Shown piece after piece: positions 57,400 to 64,000 of a stretch of 64,000 bases of DNA. The position numbers and the translations under genes were made by a program. The stretch is from the NCBI RefSeq assembly GCF_000005825.2, contig NC_013791.2, positions 2,294,001 to 2,358,000 on the forward strand. Reading direction: 5' to 3'. The stretch's first letter is position 1, and each line of letters begins with the position of its first letter. The notes beneath the pieces were generated by a model, which was given only the letters and a program-made list of their open reading frames with translations, searched no databases and was not told the DNA's origin. Source of the stretch: Alkalihalophilus pseudofirmus OF4 (GTDB taxonomy: Bacteria > Bacillota > Bacilli > Bacillales > Bacillaceae_D).

Positions 57400-58401
57400 C
57401 TACTTGCTTTGTGTAGAATTTATTGCAGCAACTTCTGTTTCAATAATGGTTGTAACCTGCTCTTCAGCCATTTGTCTTGCTTGTCTGATCGCATGGTATA
57501 CTGCCACTTCATCAGAGGAACCATGTGCTTTAATGACAGGTGCCTTAAGCCCAAACAGCCCCGCACCGCCATACTCTGAATAACTTAGTTGACTTTTAAT
57601 ATCTTTAAAGCTTGACTTAAGCATTCCAGCTGCAAGTTTATTTTTCACAGATTTCGTTAGTTCCTTTTTCAACAAAGAAAATAAAGTTCCTGCTGTTCCT
57701 TCAATTGTTTTTAAAACTAAATTCCCTGCAAAGCCATCACAAACCACTACATCAGCGACCCCGTTCATAAGGTCTCTGGCCTCAACGTTTCCGATAAAAT
57801 GAAAATTAGCTGCTTCTAGGAGCGGGAACGCTTCTTTTGTTAATTCGTTTCCTTTTCCGCTCTCAGTACCGACATTTAATAGTCCTACACGAGGCTTTTT
57901 AACTTTTTGTACTTTTTCCATATATGTATTGCCAATGATTGCATATTGAAGCAGCTGCTCTGGTTTTGCATCCATATTAGCCCCTACATCAAGCAGTAAA
58001 AAACCATTGCCGTCAAGTGTTGGCAGCTTTGGCGCGAGGGCTGGTCGATCAATTCCTTTAATCCGGCCAACATGCAAGAGCCCTGCTGTCATTAGAGCAC
58101 CTGTATTTCCTGCCGATATGCTGGCATCAGCACGACCTTCTCGTACTTCACGCACACCAAGAACCATCGAAGCTTCCTTTTTTCTGCGGACAGCTGTTGT
58201 CGGCTGATCTGTATCTTCAATTTTTTCTGTTGTATGAAGAATCGTAATATTTGTATCATCTTTTAAATGTGGACGAATGTCTGATTCGTTGCCCACCAGC
58301 GTAATTTCCAGCCCGGAAAAATCTTTCACTGCTTGCTCGGCAGCTGCTACTTGGGCACGCGGTGCATGATCTCCGCCCATTGCATCAATTGCAATTCTCA
58401 T
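57400..58401 (-). CDS. plsX: Phosphate acyltransferase PlsX
   Basis: 333 residues. [14 protein letters not shown] start, then [15 protein letters not shown]-like and [17 protein letters not shown] motifs. Makes acyl-phosphate from acyl-ACP for PlsY, starting phospholipid synthesis. The ATG with AAGGAG at seven bases was chosen over one two codons earlier. FakAB upstream in this window produces the same acyl-phosphate from free fatty acids. Confidence 0.97.
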   Translation of the reverse strand: MRIAIDAMGGDHAPRAQVAAAEQAVKDFSGLEITLVGNESDIRPHLKDDTNITILHTTEKIEDTDQPTTAVRRKKEASMVLGVREVREGRADASISAGNTGALMTAGLLHVGRIKGIDRPALAPKLPTLDGNGFLLLDVGANMDAKPEQLLQYAIIGNTYMEKVQKVKKPRVGLLNVGTESGKGNELTKEAFPLLEAANFHFIGNVEARDLMNGVADVVVCDGFAGNLVLKTIEGTAGTLFSLLKKELTKSVKNKLAAGMLKSSFKDIKSQLSYSEYGGAGLFGLKAPVIKAHGSSDEVAVYHAIRQARQMAEEQVTTIIETEVAAINSTQSK

Positions 58402-58420
58402 TTTCATTCTCCTTTTTTAT

Positions 58421-58981
58421 TCAACCTATATCATTGTTGCGATACATCACAAACTCACCCTGGAAAACCATTTCTTGGTCTACAAAGCTCTCTACTTTAA
58501 CAGTGGTACGCCCTTGTTCTGTCAGTAATACACTCGCTTTGGCTATAACCCTTTCGCCGGCTTTAACCTGCCGTGTAAAGTGAATGACAGCCCGCTGTGT
58601 CAATGCAAGCGGATCATCTATGATCGCCACTGCCAGCGAGTTCGCTTGGGCAAATAGATGATGCCCTCTTGCAATACCTGAACGACTAAAGACATGTTCG
58701 TTTTGTACATCTAAAATGGATATCGCTCGTTCATCAAGCTGTAAATCGACAATTTCTCCGATCACCTCATCAGGATGAAGCGCACGAACATCATCAAGCT
58801 GCTGTTTAGCAACATCTTTAATTCTCTCACGAAGTTCAGGGATTGCAAGTTCCATTCTATCAAGCCTAATCGTTTGAATACTTACGGAAAAACGCTTGGC
58901 AAGCTCTTCATCTGTCATAAATGGATTGCTTGCCAGCGTTTCTTGTAAAATCGATTGGCGTTCTTTTTTACGTCTTTTCAT
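58421..58981 (-). CDS. fapR: Malonyl-CoA-responsive fatty acid and phospholipid regulator FapR
   Basis: 186 residues. N-terminal helix-turn-helix ([20 protein letters not shown]) and a C-terminal hot-dog fold with [20 protein letters not shown], the malonyl-CoA pocket. It represses fap genes until malonyl-CoA rises. Start [12 protein letters not shown] by alignment to B. subtilis FapR; its ribosome site is weak. An operator for it overlaps its own promoter. Confidence 0.96.
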   Translation of the reverse strand: MKRRKKERQSILQETLASNPFMTDEELAKRFSVSIQTIRLDRMELAIPELRERIKDVAKQQLDDVRALHPDEVIGEIVDLQLDERAISILDVQNEHVFSRSGIARGHHLFAQANSLAVAIIDDPLALTQRAVIHFTRQVKAGERVIAKASVLLTEQGRTTVKVESFVDQEMVFQGEFVMYRNNDIG

Positions 58982-59111
58982 ATCTTGCCCTACCACCCTT
59001 TACCTAGGTGCAGACACCTCACGATATTACTTTTCAAGCAAAGTCATAAAAAGTGCGTGAAAAGCTTGTGACGATCGCAGCCCTGTTGGTTCAATCAAAC
59101 AACTCATATTT

Positions 59112-59128
59112 ATATGACTAGGTACTAA
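59112..59128. promoter_or_regulatory. FapR operator
   Basis: Minus strand TTAGTACCTAGTCATAT closely fits the B. subtilis FapR box (TTAGTACCT followed by a dyad half). It covers the expected transcription start of fapR, the arrangement known for autoregulated FapR promoters. Confidence 0.8.
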
Positions 59129-59132
59129 GAGT

Positions 59133-59161
59133 AGTATATAATTGCACACTTATAATTTCAA
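59133..59161 (-). promoter_or_regulatory. Sigma-A promoter of fapR-plsX-fabD-fabG
   Basis: TTGAAA, 17 nt, TATACT on the minus strand, starting four bases after the recG stop, with the FapR box just downstream. Confidence 0.8.
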
Positions 59162-59164
59162 TAG

Positions 59165-61213
59165 TTAATCAAGCTTTTCTCCAGCAAATACACCAGACTC
59201 CTCTAAGTGCTTTCTAAAGTAGCTGTAGACAGGGTTTTCAAAGAAATCAGCTTTGTTTACTAATTCAGCTGCATCTTGCCTGGCCACTTCAAGCGCCCGG
59301 TAATCATGAACCACATCAGCTACTTTAAAATTAGGAAGTCCGCTTTGTTTTGAACCGAAAAAATCGCCAGGTCCTCGCAGCTCCAAATCTCTCTCAGACA
59401 GCACAAACCCATCATTTGTCTCTGTCATAATCCGCATCCGCTCTTTTCCGACTTCCGATTTAGGATCAGCGAGCAATATACAATAAGACTGAGCTTCACC
59501 TCGTCCTACCCTGCCTCTTAATTGATGAAGCTGAGCAAGTCCGAAGCGCTCGGCGTCATAAATAACCATAACAGTAGCATTAGGCACATTCACACCAACT
59601 TCAACCACAGTAGTCGATACTAAAATTTGTGTCGAATTCTCACTAAACGCTTCCATCACTTCATCTTTTTCCTTTGGATGAAGACGCCCATGCATTAAGC
59701 CGACTTTAAACTTCCCGCCGTAATGCTGCTGGAGGATCGCATGAACATCAATCGCATTTTGTACATCGAGTGATTCCGACTCTTCAATAAGCGGACAAAT
59801 GACATAGGCTTGTCTCCCTGCTTGCAATTCTTTTTCAATAAAACCAAGCACACGGTCTAACATGTCATGTTTTGCCCAATACGTTTCAATTACCTTCCGC
59901 CCGGCAGGCATCTCATCAATAATTGATACATCCATATCCCCAAAAACGGAAATAGCAAGCGTTCTAGGAATTGGTGTTGCCGTCATAAATAATACGTCAG
60001 GATGCTCCCCTTTATCTCGAAGCACTCTTCTTTGTTCTACACCGAAACGATGCTGCTCATCTGTAATGACTAGACCTAAGTCGTGAAAGATGACATCTTC
60101 TTGAATGAGCGCATGAGTGCCAACAGCAATATGCATCTCCCCTGATTCAAGGCGCTCGAGTCTCTCTCTTCTTTTCTTCCCTTTGACTGAACCTGATAAG
60201 AGCTCAACTTCAATACCGAATGGTTCAAGGAGAGGTTTAAGTGAGGAAACATGCTGCTCTGCTAATATTTCTGTGGGCACCATAAGTGCTGCTTGTTTTC
60301 CGGCTTGAACAACGGCATACATACATACGGCCGCAACGATGGTTTTACCGGATCCAACATCCCCTTGCAAAAGGCGGTTCATCCGGTAATCAGATTCAAT
60401 ATCATGAAGAATATCTTTCACTACTCTTTTTTGAGCACCCGTAAGCGGGAATGGCAGTCCGCTCACAAAATCTCTCACCTTGTTTCGATCAAGCATAAGC
60501 GGCACACCGACTGATTGTTCACGGTTTATTTTTCGATATGCTTGCATTTTCAACTGGAAGAAAAGAAATTCCTCATAGACCATTCTTCGTCGCGCATGTT
60601 TTGTTGCTTCATCTTTTGATGGATAATGCAGACGGTAGATCGCTTCTCTTTTAGTTGGAAGCTTGTATTTTTCTAAAAACGATTCCGGAAGCACCTCAGG
60701 TATATCCTCACCGTATTGCTGCATCGCTTGATAAATATATTTTTTAAGTGATTTTGACGTCAATTTGCCTGATACTGAATAGACAGGTACGATCGTCTGT
60801 TCTTTTTCTACTCTGCCTGGATAGCACTCGCTGCCGGCGATGGTCATTCTATGCTGATCCCATTTTCCTGTAACGGTAACCTCCTGGCCGATTTGAAAGT
60901 ACTTTTTTAGAAACGCCCGATTAAAAAAAGTAACCGTTATTAAAATTTGATTGACTAACAGCCTTACGGACAAGCGGTTTTTTTTCTTTCCGTAGTAGCG
61001 GATCGATGGTTCACTTTGCACTACACCGACTACCGTTACTCTCTCATCATGCTTTGTATCTTGTAAATCTTTTAACTGGTAATCCTCATACCGAAAAGGG
61101 AAGTGCTCGATTAAGTCTTGGACTGTATGAACATTCATCCCAGCCATTTGTTTTGCGGTTTCCTCACCGACTCCTTTTACTTCGGTAACCGGTAAACTCA
61201 TGATGTGATTCAT
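59165..61213 (-). CDS. recG: ATP-dependent DNA helicase RecG
   Basis: 682 residues. N-terminal wedge/OB domain (DERVTVVGVVQSEPS), helicase motifs LLQGDVGSGKTIVAA, TDEQHRFGVEQR, MTATPIPRTLA and QLHQLRGRVGRGEAQS. Rescues stalled forks and branched DNA. ATG overlaps the sdaAA stop (AAATGA); an alternative ATG lies four codons in. Confidence 0.97.
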   Translation of the reverse strand: MNHIMSLPVTEVKGVGEETAKQMAGMNVHTVQDLIEHFPFRYEDYQLKDLQDTKHDERVTVVGVVQSEPSIRYYGKKKNRLSVRLLVNQILITVTFFNRAFLKKYFQIGQEVTVTGKWDQHRMTIAGSECYPGRVEKEQTIVPVYSVSGKLTSKSLKKYIYQAMQQYGEDIPEVLPESFLEKYKLPTKREAIYRLHYPSKDEATKHARRRMVYEEFLFFQLKMQAYRKINREQSVGVPLMLDRNKVRDFVSGLPFPLTGAQKRVVKDILHDIESDYRMNRLLQGDVGSGKTIVAAVCMYAVVQAGKQAALMVPTEILAEQHVSSLKPLLEPFGIEVELLSGSVKGKKRRERLERLESGEMHIAVGTHALIQEDVIFHDLGLVITDEQHRFGVEQRRVLRDKGEHPDVLFMTATPIPRTLAISVFGDMDVSIIDEMPAGRKVIETYWAKHDMLDRVLGFIEKELQAGRQAYVICPLIEESESLDVQNAIDVHAILQQHYGGKFKVGLMHGRLHPKEKDEVMEAFSENSTQILVSTTVVEVGVNVPNATVMVIYDAERFGLAQLHQLRGRVGRGEAQSYCILLADPKSEVGKERMRIMTETNDGFVLSERDLELRGPGDFFGSKQSGLPNFKVADVVHDYRALEVARQDAAELVNKADFFENPVYSYFRKHLEESGVFAGEKLD

Positions 61214-62097
61214 TTCTTATCAAGCGATACACCAAAAATTTTGGCTTCTAGCTCCCGTCCAGTTGGTGTCGCTGCTAATCCTCCTTGAGCTGTTTCACGG
61301 AGAGCTTCAGGCATCGTTTGTCCAATTTTATACATCGCATCAATTACTTCATCACACGGAATTCTGCTTGTAATGCCTGCTAATGCCATGTCCGCTGCCA
61401 CCACAGCATTTGATGCTCCCATTGCATTACGTTTCACACACGGTACTTCTACAAGCCCTGCCACAGGATCACATACAAGACCAAGCATATTTTTCAAAGC
61501 AATTGCCATTGCTTCTGCGGATTGACTCGGCGTGCCTCCAGCAAGCTCTACTAAGGCTGCTGCTGCCATTCCGGTTGCAGAGCCCACCTCAGCCTGGCAT
61601 CCTCCAGCCGCACCAGAGATAGAAGCATTATTCGCTACTACAAATCCGAAAGCACCTGATGCAAATAAATAACCAATCATCGCATCTTCTGTCGGATTTA
61701 ATTTTGCTTCTAGTCCGAATAATACTCCCGGTACAACGCCTGCAGCACCTGCTGTCGGCGTGGCGCAGATCGTTCCCATTGCAGCATTTACTTCATTCGT
61801 TGCAACTGCTTTACTAACCGCATCTAATAAGACATCACTAGATAGAAAATTGCCTTTTTTAATATATTCTTGTAACTTAACCGCATCTCCGCCAGTTAGG
61901 CCGGATACTGAACGAACATTTTCAGAAATTCCTCTTTCAACAGCGGCTCTCATCACCTTCAAATTTTCTCTCATTTGATTTATGACGACCTCTCGTGATT
62001 TGCCGCTTACTTCTACTTCCTGTCTGATCATCACTTCAGAAATAGGTATATCTTGTGATTCAGCTAATTCTACAAGCTCCGCCACATTACGAAACAT
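61210..62097 (-). CDS. sdaAA: L-serine dehydratase, alpha chain
   Basis: 295 residues. Cys residues for the Fe-S cluster lie in MGTICATPTAGAAGV, GCQAEVGSATG and LVCDPVAGLVEVPCVKR. With SdaAB it deaminates serine to pyruvate. ATG at 62097 follows TAGGAGGAATGAAT. Confidence 0.96.
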   Translation of the reverse strand: MFRNVAELVELAESQDIPISEVMIRQEVEVSGKSREVVINQMRENLKVMRAAVERGISENVRSVSGLTGGDAVKLQEYIKKGNFLSSDVLLDAVSKAVATNEVNAAMGTICATPTAGAAGVVPGVLFGLEAKLNPTEDAMIGYLFASGAFGFVVANNASISGAAGGCQAEVGSATGMAAAALVELAGGTPSQSAEAMAIALKNMLGLVCDPVAGLVEVPCVKRNAMGASNAVVAADMALAGITSRIPCDEVIDAMYKIGQTMPEALRETAQGGLAATPTGRELEAKIFGVSLDKK

Positions 62098-62123
62098 ATT
62101 CATTCCTCCTACTAGCATTCAGC

Positions 62124-62786
62124 CTAATCATGAATCTTTGTCACTTTCACGATATTTGGCAGGCTTTCTAGTTCTTTTAAAATCGTATTTGGTACATTTT
62201 GGTCCACTTCTATCACCATAAGAGCTTCTTTCCCTTTTTCTTTTCGCGATACTTCCATATGTCCAATATTAATTTCATGCTTAGCAAGCACATTCGATAC
62301 GCCTGCTATCACACCATACCGGTCATTATGAACGACTAATATAGCAGGATGATTTCCAGAAAGCTTTAATTGAAATCCATTCAGCTCAATAATTTCTATT
62401 TTACCGCCCCCAATGGAAATACCGACCAGTTCAATTGTGACCTCTCCTTTAGTTAACACCACTTTAGCCGTATTGGGGTGATCCGTTAAGGCTTCTTCCT
62501 CATGAAAATGAATATCAATCTTTTCATCTTTCGCAATTGTAAGCGCATTCGTAATCCTAGAATCGAAGGTGTCAAAGTCTAATATTCCTCCAACGATCGC
62601 TACGTCTGTTCCATGTCCTCTATACGTTTTAGCAAATGATCCATAAAAATATATATCTGCACGATCTGGTTTTTCTGCAAACAATGTTCTTGCTACTCTC
62701 CCTATTCTCGCTGCTCCTGCAGTGTGAGAACTTGAAGGCCCAATCATAATAGGTCCAATAATATCAAACACTGTACGATACTTCAT
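62124..62786 (-). CDS. sdaAB: L-serine dehydratase, beta chain
   Basis: 220 residues. IGPMIGPSSSHTAGAARI-type substrate motif near the N-terminus and a C-terminal ACT domain (VHNDRYGVIAGVSNVLAKHEI) that senses serine. ATG follows AGGAGGAAAGCT. Starts a new unit after the degV terminator. Confidence 0.96.
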   Translation of the reverse strand: MKYRTVFDIIGPIMIGPSSSHTAGAARIGRVARTLFAEKPDRADIYFYGSFAKTYRGHGTDVAIVGGILDFDTFDSRITNALTIAKDEKIDIHFHEEEALTDHPNTAKVVLTKGEVTIELVGISIGGGKIEIIELNGFQLKLSGNHPAILVVHNDRYGVIAGVSNVLAKHEINIGHMEVSRKEKGKEALMVIEVDQNVPNTILKELESLPNIVKVTKIHD

Positions 62787-62864
62787 AGCTTTCCTCCTGT
62801 GATTATCATCCATATACTACTACAATTCTCTAGAAACGACGAAATGAAACCAATCTACAAAGCA

Positions 62865-62906
62865 AAAATATCCCTACCTAGCTATGGTGTAGGCAGGAAT
62901 ATCCTT
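62865..62906 (-). terminator. Intrinsic terminator after degV
   Basis: A long imperfect stem GATATTCCTGCCTA/TAGGTAGGGATAT closes a short loop and is followed by TTTTG on the minus strand. Confidence 0.75.
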
Positions 62907-62914
62907 ATGATTCA

Positions 62915-63769
62915 TCATGCTTTTGTGATGGAAAAGGCAACAGTGCCCGGGCCGACGTGTGCACCGATTACGGCTCCGATATCTGTCATCACTTCTGATT
63001 CCACATTAAATTCAGCTCGCATTCGATCCAGCATTTCACGAGCGAGCTCTTCGTTTACAGCATGTGAGACGCCAACATGAACACGATCTTGTCCATATTG
63101 ATCACGCAGCACTTCTAAAATACGACTTAACGCCTTCTTCTGACCACGTACTTTTTCTACAGGGTACACTTCCCCGTCTTCTGTCAGGCTGAGAATGGGC
63201 TTAATTTTTAACAATGAACCAAGCATAGCTGACGCTTTTCCGATTCGGCCATTCTTTTGCAGAAATTCAAGCGTATCTACTAAGAAATACACCTTCGTGT
63301 CGTTCATTAACTCATCAATACGGCTAAGACATTCTTCAACTGACTTTCCTTCTTTAGCCATCTTCGCGACTTCAACAACGATTATTCCAATCGCATAGGA
63401 TGCTCGCTTCGAGTCAATCACATGAAGCTTATCAGAAAGATCCAGTGATTGCTTTGCAATCATGGCAGCTTGGTATGTCCCGCTCATTTTAGATGATAAA
63501 TGAATCGAGATGATCGTTGTATCCTCTTCAGTAAGCAGCTCACGATACAATTCTTCAAATTGATAAGGAGTCGGCTGAGATGTTGAAGGGATCCGATCCT
63601 CTGCTACAACCTTCTCATAAAACTCAGTCGATGTTAAAGTGACTCCATCTTGATATGTCTCCTCTTCAGAGAAGATCACGTTTAATGGAATGACCGTAAT
63701 GTTTAATTGTTCAGCAAGCTCCTTTGGAATATCCGCTGTGCTATCTGTTACCACTACTACTTTTGACAT
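62915..63769 (-). CDS. DegV family fatty-acid-binding protein (FakB)
   Basis: 284 residues. VVTDSTADIPKELAEQ start, IHLSSKMSGTYQAA and IGKASAMLGSLLKIKP motifs, and GAHVGPGTVAFS end are typical of DegV/FakB. FakB presents fatty acids to FakA for phosphorylation. It follows fakA by 21 bases; no degV homologue sits here in B. subtilis as I recall it. Confidence 0.93.
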   Translation of the reverse strand: MSKVVVVTDSTADIPKELAEQLNITVIPLNVIFSEEETYQDGVTLTSTEFYEKVVAEDRIPSTSQPTPYQFEELYRELLTEEDTTIISIHLSSKMSGTYQAAMIAKQSLDLSDKLHVIDSKRASYAIGIIVVEVAKMAKEGKSVEECLSRIDELMNDTKVYFLVDTLEFLQKNGRIGKASAMLGSLLKIKPILSLTEDGEVYPVEKVRGQKKALSRILEVLRDQYGQDRVHVGVSHAVNEELAREMLDRMRAEFNVESEVMTDIGAVIGAHVGPGTVAFSITKA

Positions 63770-63790
63770 ACAATCCAACCCCCGTACGGA

Positions 63791-64000
63791 TTATTCAACC
63801 GAGAAAATATATGAGTATAGCGGCTGATTACCTAAATGGATATCTACCTCTACATCTGGATACTCACTCTCAATGTAGGCAGCTAACTCATCTGTTAACT
63901 CACTGCTTGCATCTTCCCCTTGCAGGATTGTAATAATCTCACTATTTTCATCCATTAACTTTTGCAGCAGCTCTTTTGTAACCTCTAGTACATCGGCACC
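63791..64000 (-). CDS. fakA: Fatty acid kinase FakA (YloV, DAK2-type), C-terminal end only
   Basis: Final 69 residues, ending QPLYSYIFSVE, match the C-terminus of YloV/FakA proteins, including EIITILQGEDASSELTDEL. The N-terminal kinase domain lies outside the window. FakA phosphorylates FakB-bound fatty acids, feeding acyl-phosphate to PlsX/PlsY. Confidence 0.9.
   Translation of the reverse strand, partial: GADVLEVTKELLQKLMDENSEIITILQGEDASSELTDELAAYIESEYPDVEVDIHLGNQPLYSYIFSVE

Noticed and set aside
1-64000. CRISPR array, prophage, tRNA or rRNA genes
   Set aside because: No regularly spaced repeats, phage genes or tRNA-like cloverleaf with a T-loop were seen on either strand.

Overview
This window is a Bacillaceae (endospore-forming Firmicute) chromosome segment. 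The gene order follows the Bacillus subtilis block fakA-sdaA-recG-fapR-plsX-fab-acp-rnc-smc-ftsY-ffh-rpsP-trmD-rplS-lepB-rbgA-rnhB-sucCD-dprA-topA-trmFO-xerC-hslVU-codY-fla/che-rpsB-tsf almost gene for gene, and most start sites carry strong AGGAGG-type ribosome binding sites. The residues resemble alkaliphilic Bacillus relatives, but the species cannot be fixed from the sequence alone. Every gene but one is on the minus strand, so transcription runs from position 64000 towards 1. No tRNA, rRNA, CRISPR array or phage was seen.

Layout in transcription order. 64000-61165: fatty-acid kinase (fakA end, DegV/FakB), serine dehydratase sdaAB-sdaAA, recG. 59161-55368: fatty-acid and phospholipid regulon fapR-plsX-fabD-fabG-acpP, with a FapR-type operator on the fapR promoter. 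55273-47572: rnc, a lone plus-strand yfkK-type gene, smc, ftsY, ylxM, ffh. 47465-42119: rpsP, khpA, ylqD, rimM, trmD, rplS, lepB, rbgA, rnhB. 42094-39787: ylqG-ylqH, an orphan FliK-like/FlhB-tail-like pair, and a 57-residue gene of unknown function. 39486-28657: sucCD, dprA, topA, trmFO, xerC, hslVU, codY. 28417-1334: the roughly 27 kb fla/che operon from its sigma-A promoter to a swrB-like gene. 1317-1: rpsB, terminator, tsf.

The fla/che operon is the most unusual part. (1) fliG has an in-frame TGA at codon 13, while its ribosome binding site, its TTG start, the rest of the reading frame and its expected 338-codon length are all preserved. (2) cheA and cheW, which normally sit between cheB and cheC, are absent and cheB abuts cheC. 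(3) A 234-bp palindromic, MITE-like element lies between flgE and swrD and appears to have separated swrD from its Shine-Dalgarno sequence. (4) Two genes, a FapA/DUF342 protein and a small hydrophilic protein, lie between sigD and the swrB-like gene. Together these suggest a motility locus that is being rewired or is starting to decay, or, for fliG, a sequencing error or stop-codon readthrough.

Other points worth attention are a structured trmFO leader ending in a terminator-like stem, a 14-bp perfect inverted repeat over the ylxM-ffh promoter, short tandem duplications at the 3' ends of hslV and flhG, and a possible forespore-type promoter before the 57-residue gene. All promoter, terminator and operator calls come from reading motifs by eye.
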